Of a stretch of 64,000 bases of DNA, positions 1 to 8,476 are shown piece after piece. Positions within the stretch are counted from its first letter, which is position 1; each line of letters starts with the position of its first letter. The notes beneath the pieces were generated by a model. It did no database searches and was not told the origin of the DNA. It saw nothing but the letters and a program-made list of their open reading frames with translations. Origin of the DNA: HTCC5015 sp051747425 (GTDB lineage: Bacteria; Pseudomonadota; Gammaproteobacteria; HTCC5015); contig JBNJGD010000005.1 in NCBI GenBank assembly GCA_051747425.1, positions 86,635 to 150,634 on the forward strand, read 5' to 3'. The position numbers were made by a program, and so were the translations under genes.

Positions 1-444
1 AGCACCGTGGCGCTGATTTACGCCTATGGCGAGCACCTTTTTTACATGTGGGCCGGTGACAGCCGCATCTACCGCCTGCGCAACGGGCAGCTCAAACAAG
101 TCAGCCACGACCACAGCTTTGTTCAGGAAATTGTCGACAAGGGCATGATGAGTCCCGAAGAGGCCTCGAGCCACCCCCAATCCAATATCGTCACTCGCGC
201 CGTCGGCGTCTCGGACAAGTTGGTCCTGGAGATCGACCACGACATCGTCGAGCCAGGTGACAAATTCCTGCTTTGCAGTGATGGTCTCTTCAAGGACATC
301 TCCCTGAAGGAGATCACCCAGATCATGGGGCAGATTCCCTTCAAGGCGGCCCAGGCACTGATCGACAAGGCGCTGGCCAATGAGGCCAACGACAATGTCA
401 CGGTCATCGTCGTCGAAGCCGCAGCTGCGGAGGGCGGGAACTGA
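1..444 (+). CDS. PP2C-family protein serine/threonine phosphatase (3' part)
   Basis: C-terminal 147 residues of a PPM/PP2C protein phosphatase; the frame is open to the left window edge, so the true start lies outside. The visible metal-site motifs are AGDSRIY near residue 18, CSDGL near residue 93 and NDNVTVI near residue 130. Family knowledge: these Mg/Mn-dependent enzymes dephosphorylate Ser/Thr and often work with a Hanks-type kinase encoded next door. The next gene starts 2 nt after the stop, so the two are probably co-transcribed. No kinase is visible in the window, so the partner is unknown. Confidence 0.9.
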   Translation, partial: STVALIYAYGEHLFYMWAGDSRIYRLRNGQLKQVSHDHSFVQEIVDKGMMSPEEASSHPQSNIVTRAVGVSDKLVLEIDHDIVEPGDKFLLCSDGLFKDISLKEITQIMGQIPFKAAQALIDKALANEANDNVTVIVVEAAAAEGGN

Positions 445-446
445 AC

Positions 447-1463
447 ATGGCTCAGAGAAACACCAGTTTGAGAATCCTTTCGGTGGCCTATGCCAATGGC
501 CGCCTGACCAGCGACCAGTATCTGACACTGCGCAATCAACAGTTGAGCGCTATCGAGTTCGACAAAACACCGCCGCCCATCCCGGCGGAGCTCAATAACA
601 TCGAGATTCCCACCGTCAATGTGGACCCGCTGCGGATGCAATCGTCCACCTCCAAAAACAACAAACGCTTGCTGCTCAGCCTGGCCGCACTGCTGCTTTT
701 GGTCAGCGCAGCCCTGATTGCCCTGATGGTGTGGCAACATATGCCCGAATCCGGGTCCGCTGCAGAACAGGCTCCTGAAGCCCAGCAACCCCAACCCATT
801 GCCCAACCCTCCGCCGCCAGTGCCGTCACACACAGCGCCATGCAATTAATCAATTCTGGCGGCAAAAATACGGAAGCCCTCGACGCGTTTTACAGCCAGT
901 GGCCCAAACTCAGTGACAGCGAGCAAAGCATTCAACGCCAGTCACCATGGGCGGATGAGCTCGGTCACACTTTGCAACAGTCACTGCACAGCCTGTCTCC
1001 CGGCTCGCAGCGCCAGAAGACAATGCGCGTGCTCGACTGGCTGGGTGTCACTCTGCAAGAGGCGCCCGAAAGCCAGGACCAAAAGTCATCGGCCGATCAA
1101 CCTGCCAGTGAAGCGGAGCCAGACTCGACCACAAGCACCTCCAAAGCCGATGGAACCGGTGATGCGCTACCACCAAAAGTAGAGTCACAGGCAGACGCTC
1201 AGGCAGAGTCCGAAAGCGAAGACACCAGTAATTCAACTGACACAAATCGGCCTCCCGCCGACGACAGCGAAGATACTCAGATACAAAGCCGCGGGGACAA
1301 CACCAAAGCGGAAGATGCCCCTGAAGCCGACGGCAACGCCGAGGAAGAGGAACCGCCCCAGCCTACCGACACCGGCTATGACACCACGCCCGAGTACGAA
1401 CCCGAACCCGAGTTTGGAAAAGACGCGCGGGACTCCATCCTAGGCGATACACCCGGCTACTAG
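447..1463 (+). CDS. Single-pass membrane protein with acidic C-terminal tail
   Basis: A 338-residue protein I do not recognise. Residues 1-72 are polar and begin with a short helical module (AYANGRLTSDQYLTLRNQQL) resembling an SHOCT-like segment. Residues 74-97 form one strongly hydrophobic helix (LLLSLAALLLLVSAALIALM). A helical region at about 110-205 has regularly spaced Leu, Gln and Ser. The last 120 residues are low-complexity and rich in Asp, Glu, Ser, Thr and Pro. Topology is probably a cytoplasmic N-terminus with a periplasmic acidic tail. It follows the phosphatase gene by 2 nt, so a role in a phospho-signalling or envelope module is possible but unproven. Confidence 0.8.
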   Translation: MAQRNTSLRILSVAYANGRLTSDQYLTLRNQQLSAIEFDKTPPPIPAELNNIEIPTVNVDPLRMQSSTSKNNKRLLLSLAALLLLVSAALIALMVWQHMPESGSAAEQAPEAQQPQPIAQPSAASAVTHSAMQLINSGGKNTEALDAFYSQWPKLSDSEQSIQRQSPWADELGHTLQQSLHSLSPGSQRQKTMRVLDWLGVTLQEAPESQDQKSSADQPASEAEPDSTTSTSKADGTGDALPPKVESQADAQAESESEDTSNSTDTNRPPADDSEDTQIQSRGDNTKAEDAPEADGNAEEEEPPQPTDTGYDTTPEYEPEPEFGKDARDSILGDTPGY

Positions 1464-1466
1464 GCC

Positions 1467-2165
1467 GTGCCCGACGCCCCAGCGCCCGGCCTGAGCTTTA
1501 TCGTCCCGGTACTGAACGATCGGGAGGCCCTGAGCAGGGCGATTGAGGACCTGACACCCTGGTCGCAGCGCCACGAGGTTATTCTGGTTGACGGCGGCAG
1601 TAGCGACGGCAGCCTGGAACTCGCTCAAGCCAGCCCCTTTATCTGTATCACCACCTCGCCGGGAAGGGCCGTTCAAATGAACTCCGGAGCCGCTATTGCC
1701 ACGGGGGACACTCTGGTCTTTCTTCACTGCGACACCCGCCTGCCGGCCAATGCACCCAAAGACATTACCCACAGCCTGTCAAAATCACCCTGGGGGCACT
1801 TCGATATTCACTTCACCCCAAATCCTCCGCTTCAAACCCTGATTGCCTGGAGCATGAACAGGCGCGCGCGCATCACGCGCATCGCCACCGGAGACCAAAC
1901 GCTGTTCTTTCGCCGCTCCTTCTTTTCACGACTTGGCGGCTTCGCCAGCATTCCATTGATGGAAGATGTAGAAATCTGTCGCCGGGCACGCCTTCTGTCT
2001 CGCCCCGTCGTCATCGCCACTCCCGCCACAACATCATCCCGGCGCTGGCTGGACAAAGGAACCCTTCGAACTGTCTTACACATGTGGTCGCTGCGGCTGC
2101 GATACTGGCTGGGAGAGCATCCCGACTCACTTCATCAAAGTTATTATGAAGGAAAGCACCAATGA
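1467..2165 (+). CDS. TIGR04283-family arsenosugar-type glycosyltransferase
   Basis: A 232-residue GT2-fold transferase. The visible nucleotide-sugar elements are PVLND near residue 15, VDGGSSDGS near residue 41 and FLHCDTRLP near residue 92; GRAVQMNSGA and GDQTLFF are typical of the TIGR04283 family named for arsenosugar biosynthesis. The start is GTG, 3 nt after the preceding stop. The stop overlaps the next gene as ATGA, and that partner belongs to TIGR04282; the pair is commonly adjacent in proteobacteria. No arsenic genes (arsM, arsS) are present here, so the true substrate is uncertain. Confidence 0.85.
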   Translation: MPDAPAPGLSFIVPVLNDREALSRAIEDLTPWSQRHEVILVDGGSSDGSLELAQASPFICITTSPGRAVQMNSGAAIATGDTLVFLHCDTRLPANAPKDITHSLSKSPWGHFDIHFTPNPPLQTLIAWSMNRRARITRIATGDQTLFFRRSFFSRLGGFASIPLMEDVEICRRARLLSRPVVIATPATTSSRRWLDKGTLRTVLHMWSLRLRYWLGEHPDSLHQSYYEGKHQ

Positions 2166-2779
2166 GTCGCATCTGCATCCTGGCCAAAGCCCCCATCCCG
2201 GGAATGGTAAAAACGCGAATGAGTCCACCACTGACACCGCACCAGGCAGCCACTTTACAGCACCAGCTCCTGGTAAAAACCCTGCGAATGGCCTTTCAAA
2301 GTGAGGCGAAACAGGTCGAGTTGTGGACGGCGCTCGACCACCAACACGGAAGTTTTCTCCGCTTGAAGCACCAGCACCCCGACCTCATCATAAAGCACCA
2401 AGTGGAGGGGGACCTGGGAAACAGAATGTCAGCCTGTTTCAGCAATGATAACGACGAAGCCACTGTGGTGATCGGCACCGACTGTCCATCCTTGCAAGCA
2501 ACACACATCAAGACCGCGCTTGTGGCCGCCAGAACCAATGACTGCCACTTTATTCCTGCCCTGGATGGCGGTTATGTACTGGTGGCCTCAACCCGCCGTC
2601 CAGAGTGCTTCAACGGCATCCAGTGGGGCACAGACCAGGTGTGGAGCGAGACACAGAGAGCTCTTGAAGCGGCGGGCCAGACTTTTTCTTGCCAGCCTGC
2701 ACTGCCGGACCTCGACCGCATAGAGGATCTCGGCGAGCACAGGAGGGACAGTTTACGGGGTCTCAGCCTCGATATTTAA
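2162..2779 (+). CDS. TIGR04282 / DUF2064 arsenosugar-type nucleotidyl/glycosyl transferase
   Basis: A 205-residue protein of the DUF2064 family. It opens with ILAKAPIPGMVKTRM, the phosphate-binding loop of nucleotidyltransferase-like folds, and carries IGTDCPSL near residue 108 and DGGYVLVA near residue 139, the family metal and substrate site. Its ATG overlaps the preceding stop by 4 nt, so it is translationally coupled to the TIGR04283 partner. Family knowledge links the pair to sugar transfer in arsenosugar or similar small-molecule glycosylation. It ends 22 nt before the converging AraC gene. Confidence 0.85.
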   Translation: MSRICILAKAPIPGMVKTRMSPPLTPHQAATLQHQLLVKTLRMAFQSEAKQVELWTALDHQHGSFLRLKHQHPDLIIKHQVEGDLGNRMSACFSNDNDEATVVIGTDCPSLQATHIKTALVAARTNDCHFIPALDGGYVLVASTRRPECFNGIQWGTDQVWSETQRALEAAGQTFSCQPALPDLDRIEDLGEHRRDSLRGLSLDI

Positions 2780-2800
2780 ACACCCAGTCGGAGCGTTCAA

Positions 2801-3817
2801 TCAGGGAATAAACCGCTTGCGGTACTCGCCCGGAGACATGCCCTGCCAACGCTTGAAAGCGGCGTAGAAATTAGCCGGCTCTGAGAAGCCCAGATTGGCC
2901 GCAATCGTCGCCATATCCATTTTGGAATCGCGCAGATACTCTTCGGCAAAGCGAAAGCGCACGCTGTCGCGCAACTGGGCATAGCTGGTGCCCTCTTCTT
3001 TCAGCCTGCGCTGCAAAGTTCGCTGAGTCATATTCAGCTCGGCAGCGATGTCTTGCATACTGAAGACGGCGTAACCAATCTTGTTTTCAATGGCCTGCAC
3101 CACCTCGGCGGCCAGGCTGCTATCCGATGGCAACCGCGACAAAAGCACCTGGGCCTTCTCGGCAAAGCTCTGATTGAATTGGGGCGAAGCCCCGGAGAGT
3201 GACTTGTTCATCACTTCGGAGGGAATGCGAATGTGGCACTCCGGCTGATTAAACAGGACCGGCGACTCGAAAATGCGCTCGTACTGCTCAATGTAGTCCG
3301 GCTCGGCGTGCCGAAAAGACGCTTCGGTGACCCGATATGAATCACCGTGCATAAATCGGCCAATGGTCACGAGAGAAGCCATGAACATTTCTTCGTATCG
3401 CGCTTCCTTGGAAAAGGGCCAATCGTCGTTGCCGCTGTAACTGATCACGGTTTGCCCATCGGGCTCATCCCGAAGCTCAAATTCGGCAAAGGGGTGAATG
3501 ATGTCCTTGAATTCGTTGTACTGCTCGAGAGCCTGACGAGTCGATGTAGCCGTGGCAATCAACTGCCCAATCACACCCAGCGACTCGAAGCGAATGTAGG
3601 CACCTAGCTCCAGGAAGAAGCTGTCGTTGCCCGATTCATCGCGAAACAGCTGCAACATGGCATCCAGTTTTTCCAGGGAAATACCGGCAAAGGGATCGTT
3701 GAGATCGGGAGGCTCAATCCCGAGTTTGTCGTTCAAGCTGTCCAGACTCACGCCGTGTTGAGCCGCCAGCGAGATGAACCCCGGAATCAGTGCTGTGCAG
3801 GTGAATAACTGTGCCAT
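2801..3817 (-). CDS. AraC-family transcriptional regulator (Arabinose_bd type)
   Basis: A 338-residue regulator with an N-terminal ligand-sensing half of the Arabinose_bd type (about 1-210) and a C-terminal double helix-turn-helix (about 235-335). The DNA-binding part reads FSMQDIAAELNMTQRTLQRR, then ATIAANLGFSEPANFYAAFKRW and the closing MSPGEYRKRF. It lies immediately downstream of, and on the same strand as, the FadL-like gene, separated by 66 nt holding two hairpins. Relatives often control lipid or hydrocarbon uptake genes, which fits the FadL neighbour, but its target here is an inference. Confidence 0.9.
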   Translation of the reverse strand: MAQLFTCTALIPGFISLAAQHGVSLDSLNDKLGIEPPDLNDPFAGISLEKLDAMLQLFRDESGNDSFFLELGAYIRFESLGVIGQLIATATSTRQALEQYNEFKDIIHPFAEFELRDEPDGQTVISYSGNDDWPFSKEARYEEMFMASLVTIGRFMHGDSYRVTEASFRHAEPDYIEQYERIFESPVLFNQPECHIRIPSEVMNKSLSGASPQFNQSFAEKAQVLLSRLPSDSSLAAEVVQAIENKIGYAVFSMQDIAAELNMTQRTLQRRLKEEGTSYAQLRDSVRFRFAEEYLRDSKMDMATIAANLGFSEPANFYAAFKRWQGMSPGEYRKRFIP

Positions 3818-3836
3818 CGCCCTATTACTTGATTGT

Positions 3837-3854
3837 GGTATGGCCCATCATACC
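3837..3854. promoter_or_regulatory. Inverted repeat upstream of the AraC gene
   Basis: Perfect 6-bp arms GGTATG and CATACC separated by 6 nt, centred about 28 nt upstream of the AraC start codon at 3817. It could be an operator or part of the leader; nothing directly shows binding. Confidence 0.35.
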
Positions 3855-3872
3855 GCCCGTGAAAGCGGGCGG
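3853..3872 (-). terminator. GAAA-loop hairpin after the FadL-like gene
   Basis: CCGCCCGT and GCGGGCGG arms (7 GC-type pairs plus one wobble) enclose a GAAA tetraloop. It sits 12 nt downstream of the FadL-like stop on the minus strand. There is no T-run after it, so it is a stable 3'-end hairpin or weak terminator rather than a classical intrinsic terminator. Confidence 0.4.
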
Positions 3873-3883
3873 CTAGAGTCTGT

Positions 3884-5533
3884 TCAGAAACGCATGGTGG
3901 CCGTTATGGCGGCGATGAAAACTTCGGTCTTCAGATCCACATCGAGTCCCGCATAGGGGTTGTAAACGATGTTGTCGATGCCAGTCGAGTTCAGTGATGT
4001 ACTGCTATTGGCCGGAGCGCTGAATTCCGACTCCATGTAGGCCAACGAGAAGTCAAACGACTGGTTGTTACTCATCTTGTAGCCCACGCCCAAGCCGTAG
4101 AGGTTGGCGTCAGAGAAAGGCACCAGCAAACTGACTTTATCATCGGGAACCGAGCTCTTGCGCGGTTCCCAGCCAGCCCGAAGCTCCCAGCGCGAATTGA
4201 TGGCGTACTTGGCGCCCATGGCAAAGTGCGCTCGGGAAACAAAGCCCTGGGGAATACTGAGCTGAGTCAGTGTACTAACACCCAGGAAGCTACCCAATTG
4301 AGTCAACGCCGTGCCCCGATTGAGAATCATGTCGAGCTGAGCCCACTTCTCCCAATCGGTCCAGCGCCAATCCAGGTTAAACTGAAAACGGTCGGTAATC
4401 TGAAGTTTGGTGCCGATGGCAATGTGCTCGGGCATGGTCAAATCCAGCCGAAAGTCACCGCTTTCCTCTTCGGCCACGCTAGTCGGTAACCCAAGAATCT
4501 GGACAATAGCGGCCACAAAGGGATCGCCCTGGAGAGCATCAAAGGTTGTCACCAAGCCATCCGAGTTTCGAGTCTGGAACTCGCCGCGGAAGTTCATCTC
4601 CGCCTCGCTCTGGTACACCATGCCAATGGTCAAGGCCGGATCCGGCTCCCACAAGAAACCCAGGTTGTAAGAAAGTCCAAAGGGATCCGTGGCCTCGAGC
4701 TGAATCGAAGTCAGCGTATCAAAGGGGTTGAGACCATCGCCGACACAGTCAGGCGGAATAAACGGAATGGCACCGGAACCTTCAAAAACCGGGCAGACAT
4801 CCTCTTTAAGGAAACGCACAACGCCCACGAATTCGTTGGGCGAGCGCATGTCCAGGTCCATATAGAAGGCGCTGTAACTGAGGCCAATCGAAGCGCCAAA
4901 TGAAAAGGTCTCGTTTACCTGAACGGCAATAGTGGGTGAGAGAAGCGTAATGCGCTCCAGAGCCAGTGTTTTGCCCTGAAAGCGACCCGGGTCATCGTCC
5001 TCACGCTGATAACCCGCGCCGAGAGGCGCGTAGCCGGCAGTGGCAAACACATAGCGAGAACCCTTGGGTCGGTAGGCGATACCGCCGGTGGGCACGGTAA
5101 AAGCCTCTGGCTCGACAATATCACCGCCAGGCACATACAAGGTAAGTTTATCGGTAAAGCTTTCATTGCCGACATAATCCGGGTGATCTTCATCGATGAT
5201 CGGATCATCGCTGAAGCCGAATACTTCATAATCTTCAGGCGCGGTAAAGGTCGCGCCAGTTTTGAAAGTTGGAGCCAGCAGAGTCAGGTCGTTGGTTCCA
5301 CCATCCGGCATATTGGTCAATGCAGCGGGATTATAGTGAACCGCGTGCACACCCGGCGGATCAGCAGTCACCGCATTGCCCATCGCCAACGCCCTGGGGC
5401 TCACTGTCAGATTCTCTGCCAGTGCCGCCAGCGCTGAGTTCGGCATCATCGTCGATACTGCCACGCTAACCGCACACAGCAGACCTCTCATGGCGGCATT
5501 CGTCGTCTTGGCACTTCGCATTAACTGCACCAT
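3884..5533 (-). CDS. OmpP1/FadL-family outer-membrane transporter
   Basis: A 549-residue outer-membrane barrel of the FadL/TodX family, which takes up long-chain fatty acids and other hydrophobic compounds. A signal peptide ends near NSALA (about residue 36). The family N-terminal plug motif is present: SPRALAMGNAVTADPPG followed by YNPAALTNM. Later segments alternate as amphipathic strands and the chain ends in MRF, the expected C-terminal aromatic. An internal ATG at residue 15 gives a neater signal peptide, so the start is uncertain by 14 codons. It starts 8 nt after the OmpA-barrel gene and is the last gene of the run beginning at 10455, suggesting it serves the same envelope system. Confidence 0.88.
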   Translation of the reverse strand: MVQLMRSAKTTNAAMRGLLCAVSVAVSTMMPNSALAALAENLTVSPRALAMGNAVTADPPGVHAVHYNPAALTNMPDGGTNDLTLLAPTFKTGATFTAPEDYEVFGFSDDPIIDEDHPDYVGNESFTDKLTLYVPGGDIVEPEAFTVPTGGIAYRPKGSRYVFATAGYAPLGAGYQREDDDPGRFQGKTLALERITLLSPTIAVQVNETFSFGASIGLSYSAFYMDLDMRSPNEFVGVVRFLKEDVCPVFEGSGAIPFIPPDCVGDGLNPFDTLTSIQLEATDPFGLSYNLGFLWEPDPALTIGMVYQSEAEMNFRGEFQTRNSDGLVTTFDALQGDPFVAAIVQILGLPTSVAEEESGDFRLDLTMPEHIAIGTKLQITDRFQFNLDWRWTDWEKWAQLDMILNRGTALTQLGSFLGVSTLTQLSIPQGFVSRAHFAMGAKYAINSRWELRAGWEPRKSSVPDDKVSLLVPFSDANLYGLGVGYKMSNNQSFDFSLAYMESEFSAPANSSTSLNSTGIDNIVYNPYAGLDVDLKTEVFIAAITATMRF

Positions 5534-5541
5534 TATTCGGC

Positions 5542-6972
5542 CTATTCGTCGCCAGAGAAGTAGGACTTAAAGCCTTCAACCGAGAAGGGAATGTAGAAGC
5601 CGACGACAAAATCCGGCGACTCACGAGTCAGACCGATGCCGACATTGACACTCATAACCGTACCGGGTGAAGTTCTAAAGCCCGCACCGATGGTGAAGCG
5701 AGCAGAGTGGCCGCCGAACGACTCGAGAGTCTCATCGGTAAACTCAAGCTCGGTATCCGAGCCAAAGCTGTGAGTAAAGCCCATGTTCATGGACACACCG
5801 TAAGTCAGGGCGTAGCCCATGCCAAAGCTGTAGCCGAATGTGCCACCGGGCTTAACACCCTCAAGAACACGCGTACCTCGCGCCTGCTCAAGGCCGTCTT
5901 CCTCGAAACCTTGTGAGTAGGAGACGCTGCCATAGGCCACAATCGGGTCAATCAACTTGTTCACATTGGCCGAAAAGCCCATGGAGTAAAGGCCCGAACC
6001 CGTGGGTAAAGTATTATTAATATCAATATCGTAAGGGCTGGTGCCTGTAGGCAGGCCAAGGCTGGCGGATAGAGTCATGTTCGCCTTGCCAGGGCGAACC
6101 GGGAAGGGTTGCCAGCGAAGGCTCATGTTCATATCACCGATGCCGTCTTCTGTGATTTCATCCCCCAATGTACTAGTACTTACCAAGGGCAAAGAGAGGC
6201 CGAGGGTCAGATTGTCCGACAGGCCGTAGTTCCCAGAGATGGTATTGGTGTGCGTCAAACGACCATCGCGAGTTACACCAGTTACAATAACGCGTCCGGT
6301 CACATCATCGCTATCGAGCACCAATGAATCCGATGACGAATAGGACATGTTGTAGCTGTACTGTAGATCAACACCACCGTCCTTGAGCAAGCTGTAGTTT
6401 TCGTCAACCGCGTTGAGTGCTTCCTCCAGCGTTGTGTCCTCTTCGTCCTCTTCTGTTTTTGCCAGCGCGTCTCGCGCGGCGTCGTAATCATCGGCTGCCG
6501 AATCGGCGGCGCTATACTGCGGCTCATCATAAAAAATGTTTATCTCGGCCACATCGCCGCTACCCACGCCTTCACCACGAGATTCAAAGCGCACATTGGG
6601 GAAATCGACCCTGGAGGCAATTTCCTCTTTTACCGCCTCGGCGCGCATTGAGGAAAGTGTGGCGCTGTCACTGTACTGGGCCCGCTCGGCCGTACTCAGC
6701 GTGTCGCTGGCCGTAAAGCCCACCACTTCGATACGCAAATTCCGGTAATCACCAAACCCCTCCACTTTCTGGCGCAGGTCTTCGAAGTAGCCTCCCGGGA
6801 ACTCGGGGTCTACACCAGACTCAAAGTTGACGGGCTCCAGGGCATTCAGCTCCTCTCGAGACTCGTAGCCAATCAGTTGCCTTTCTGCCTGGTCGCCCTC
6901 GGCGGACCATGCGGGTGAAACCACCCCCAACAGAAAAACAACTCCCCCCAATATTGCTGTTTTGTTAACCAT
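5542..6972 (-). CDS. OmpA-like domain plus outer-membrane beta-barrel protein
   Basis: A 476-residue exported protein. The signal peptide ends at PAWSA (about residue 24). Residues 55-155 resemble an OmpA-type peptidoglycan-binding fold (IEVVGFTASDTLSTAERAQY, then LSSMRAEAVKEEI). An acidic linker at about 160-200 has runs of Asp and Glu. From about 205 to the end there are alternating beta-strands typical of a transport barrel (LTLGLSLPLV, MTLSASLGLPTG, GVSMNMGFTHSFG). Domain order is unusual: a periplasmic module precedes the barrel, as in FapF of the Pseudomonas amyloid system, where the periplasmic part is a coiled coil. It lies 19 nt downstream of the C39 peptidase gene, so it is a good candidate for the export pore. 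This role is inferred. Confidence 0.72.
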   Translation of the reverse strand: MVNKTAILGGVVFLLGVVSPAWSAEGDQAERQLIGYESREELNALEPVNFESGVDPEFPGGYFEDLRQKVEGFGDYRNLRIEVVGFTASDTLSTAERAQYSDSATLSSMRAEAVKEEIASRVDFPNVRFESRGEGVGSGDVAEINIFYDEPQYSAADSAADDYDAARDALAKTEEDEEDTTLEEALNAVDENYSLLKDGGVDLQYSYNMSYSSSDSLVLDSDDVTGRVIVTGVTRDGRLTHTNTISGNYGLSDNLTLGLSLPLVSTSTLGDEITEDGIGDMNMSLRWQPFPVRPGKANMTLSASLGLPTGTSPYDIDINNTLPTGSGLYSMGFSANVNKLIDPIVAYGSVSYSQGFEEDGLEQARGTRVLEGVKPGGTFGYSFGMGYALTYGVSMNMGFTHSFGSDTELEFTDETLESFGGHSARFTIGAGFRTSPGTVMSVNVGIGLTRESPDFVVGFYIPFSVEGFKSYFSGDE

Positions 6973-6991
6973 AGATTCCGTACAACTTTAA

Positions 6992-7753
6992 TTAAGGTCG
7001 ATAATAAAATTTGTGCTCGGCCGCAAAGTCCACTTCACGGTCCATTGCATGATAAAACTCGGGTATTGTCTGGTTGAGCAGACGGTACACCCGCTCCTCA
7101 TCCATATACGCCAGATCCTCATCGGAAATCTCCAACGCATCAATTTTCTGATCATCGGTCGCGTAGACAAGAAAGAGAACATTATTTCCCCACAACTTCT
7201 CAAACTCCGACACGGTGAGCGTCAAGTTACCAAACGCGGGATCAGCGATAAACACCCGGTCATTGATAACATCACGAAGCACCACAAAATGCTTAAAGTC
7301 GCCATAGTGAATCGGAATAATCGCCGGCTGAGACAGTTCGCGGAGATCCGATACTTCACCGCGGAAGCCGCCGCTTTTATAGCCAAGCGCCGAAACAAAC
7401 CGTTTCATATCAGCAAGAGAGAAACCTCTTCTCTCGACAATTTTTTCACGCTCACCATAAGTCAGCAGGCCATTCATCACTCGGGCCTCATCGAGATCCA
7501 AACCCAAAAAGTGATTAAGCACTGTGGTTAAAGCCGCAGAGCCGCAGCTGTAGTCATAGCGCTGGCGAACCAAGTGGCGGTTGCGAATCTCGCTCAACGG
7601 CGTCACAACCACCTGGTCAGAAGCCAGCGGCGCGAGGCGTTCGACCTGCCCCACAGTTTGGGGTACCTGGACGATCACACCGTCTGCGGCATCGTATTCC
7701 AGAAAAACGCTGGTTTGCCAAATGGCCAAGAGGGCCGCCAATGCTACTACCAC
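6992..7753 (-). CDS. C39-family cysteine peptidase, FapD/FilB-like
   Basis: A 253-residue peptidase with a start-anchored hydrophobic segment (residues 2-18) and then a C39 domain. The predicted catalytic Cys70 lies in YDYSCGSAAL, His155 in HFVVLRDV and Asp171 in ADPAFGN. Unlike bacteriocin exporters, no ABC transporter domains follow, so it is a stand-alone periplasmic or membrane-tethered enzyme, as in FapD of functional amyloid operons and FilB of the Acinetobacter fil locus. The start is GTG with GAGGAG about 8 nt upstream, 10 nt after the previous stop. The likely substrates are the exported neighbours, whose shared motifs are described separately; this is inference. Confidence 0.85.
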   Translation of the reverse strand: MVVALAALLAIWQTSVFLEYDAADGVIVQVPQTVGQVERLAPLASDQVVVTPLSEIRNRHLVRQRYDYSCGSAALTTVLNHFLGLDLDEARVMNGLLTYGEREKIVERRGFSLADMKRFVSALGYKSGGFRGEVSDLRELSQPAIIPIHYGDFKHFVVLRDVINDRVFIADPAFGNLTLTVSEFEKLWGNNVLFLVYATDDQKIDALEISDEDLAYMDEERVYRLLNQTIPEFYHAMDREVDFAAEHKFYYRP

Positions 7754-7763
7754 TTCAAACTCC

Positions 7764-8450
7764 TCATTGACGAATCACAATTCGTTGGCGCATGTCTTCC
7801 GGGAGAACAAGCTTTAGGGAACCCAGTGACGGGGCCGCCAAGGCATCGTCGTCGTTACTGCCAATACTGATACGCCCCACCTCTATAACACCGTCAGTCT
7901 CAAACTCGGAGTCAATCACCACCGAGGCCTCTTTCTCCCCATCGGCCATTGCACGCCTTACCCGTTGCTCGTTCTCAATAATCATGGGGCCATCTTCACC
8001 GTCAGAAATATTGATCCCGCCAAACAGAACCACTGCCTGGTCCGGCTCATCCACTGCAAACCGGTGATAGTAATCAAAGTCCTCCAGCAAAATCTCCAGG
8101 GTAATGAACTGTCGATTATCCACTATCAAATCGAGATCTGCAGAGGCTCGGGTATTGGCAAACTGCTGCAATACCCTGGAAAAATTGCGCTTGGCAATAC
8201 GATCTTGCTCCCCCAGTGAATCCGTTTCACACTCCACCCGCATTTCGCCTTCGGCACTGTGGTAATAGTGGCAGGCTTCATCGTCGCTGCGCTCAAAATG
8301 CGTATTACCCTCATCGTCAATGCGCTGTTCCATGCTGGAGGAGGTATAGCCGTCATACTGAGCCAGCTCGGCATCAGACAAGTACTCTAGCGACCAGGCA
8401 GGGGCCGTCAGAAGGCACAAACAGGCTATAAAAAGACCTTTATTAAACAC
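7764..8450 (-). CDS. Exported protein of the fil/fap-like locus (candidate substrate)
   Basis: A 228-residue secreted protein with no recognised domain. The GTG start at 8450 is preceded by a G-rich ribosome-binding stretch and gives a clean signal peptide ending at PAWS; a TTG at 8474 in the same frame is a less likely start. Right after the signal peptide it reads LEYLSDAELAQYDG, echoing the (M)D-(E)xxLxxVxGQ start of the two genes upstream. Its C-terminus, LVLPEDMRQRIVI, resembles IALPAGMTQTIQAH of the 151-residue protein. It contains two Cys in the N-terminal third and an acidic middle. It is probably a fibre component or an assembly factor. Confidence 0.65.
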   Translation of the reverse strand: MFNKGLFIACLCLLTAPAWSLEYLSDAELAQYDGYTSSSMEQRIDDEGNTHFERSDDEACHYYHSAEGEMRVECETDSLGEQDRIAKRNFSRVLQQFANTRASADLDLIVDNRQFITLEILLEDFDYYHRFAVDEPDQAVVLFGGINISDGEDGPMIIENEQRVRRAMADGEKEASVVIDSEFETDGVIEVGRISIGSNDDDALAAPSLGSLKLVLPEDMRQRIVIRQ

Positions 8451-8476
8451 GCATCCCCCCCATTCAGCCCGCAATC

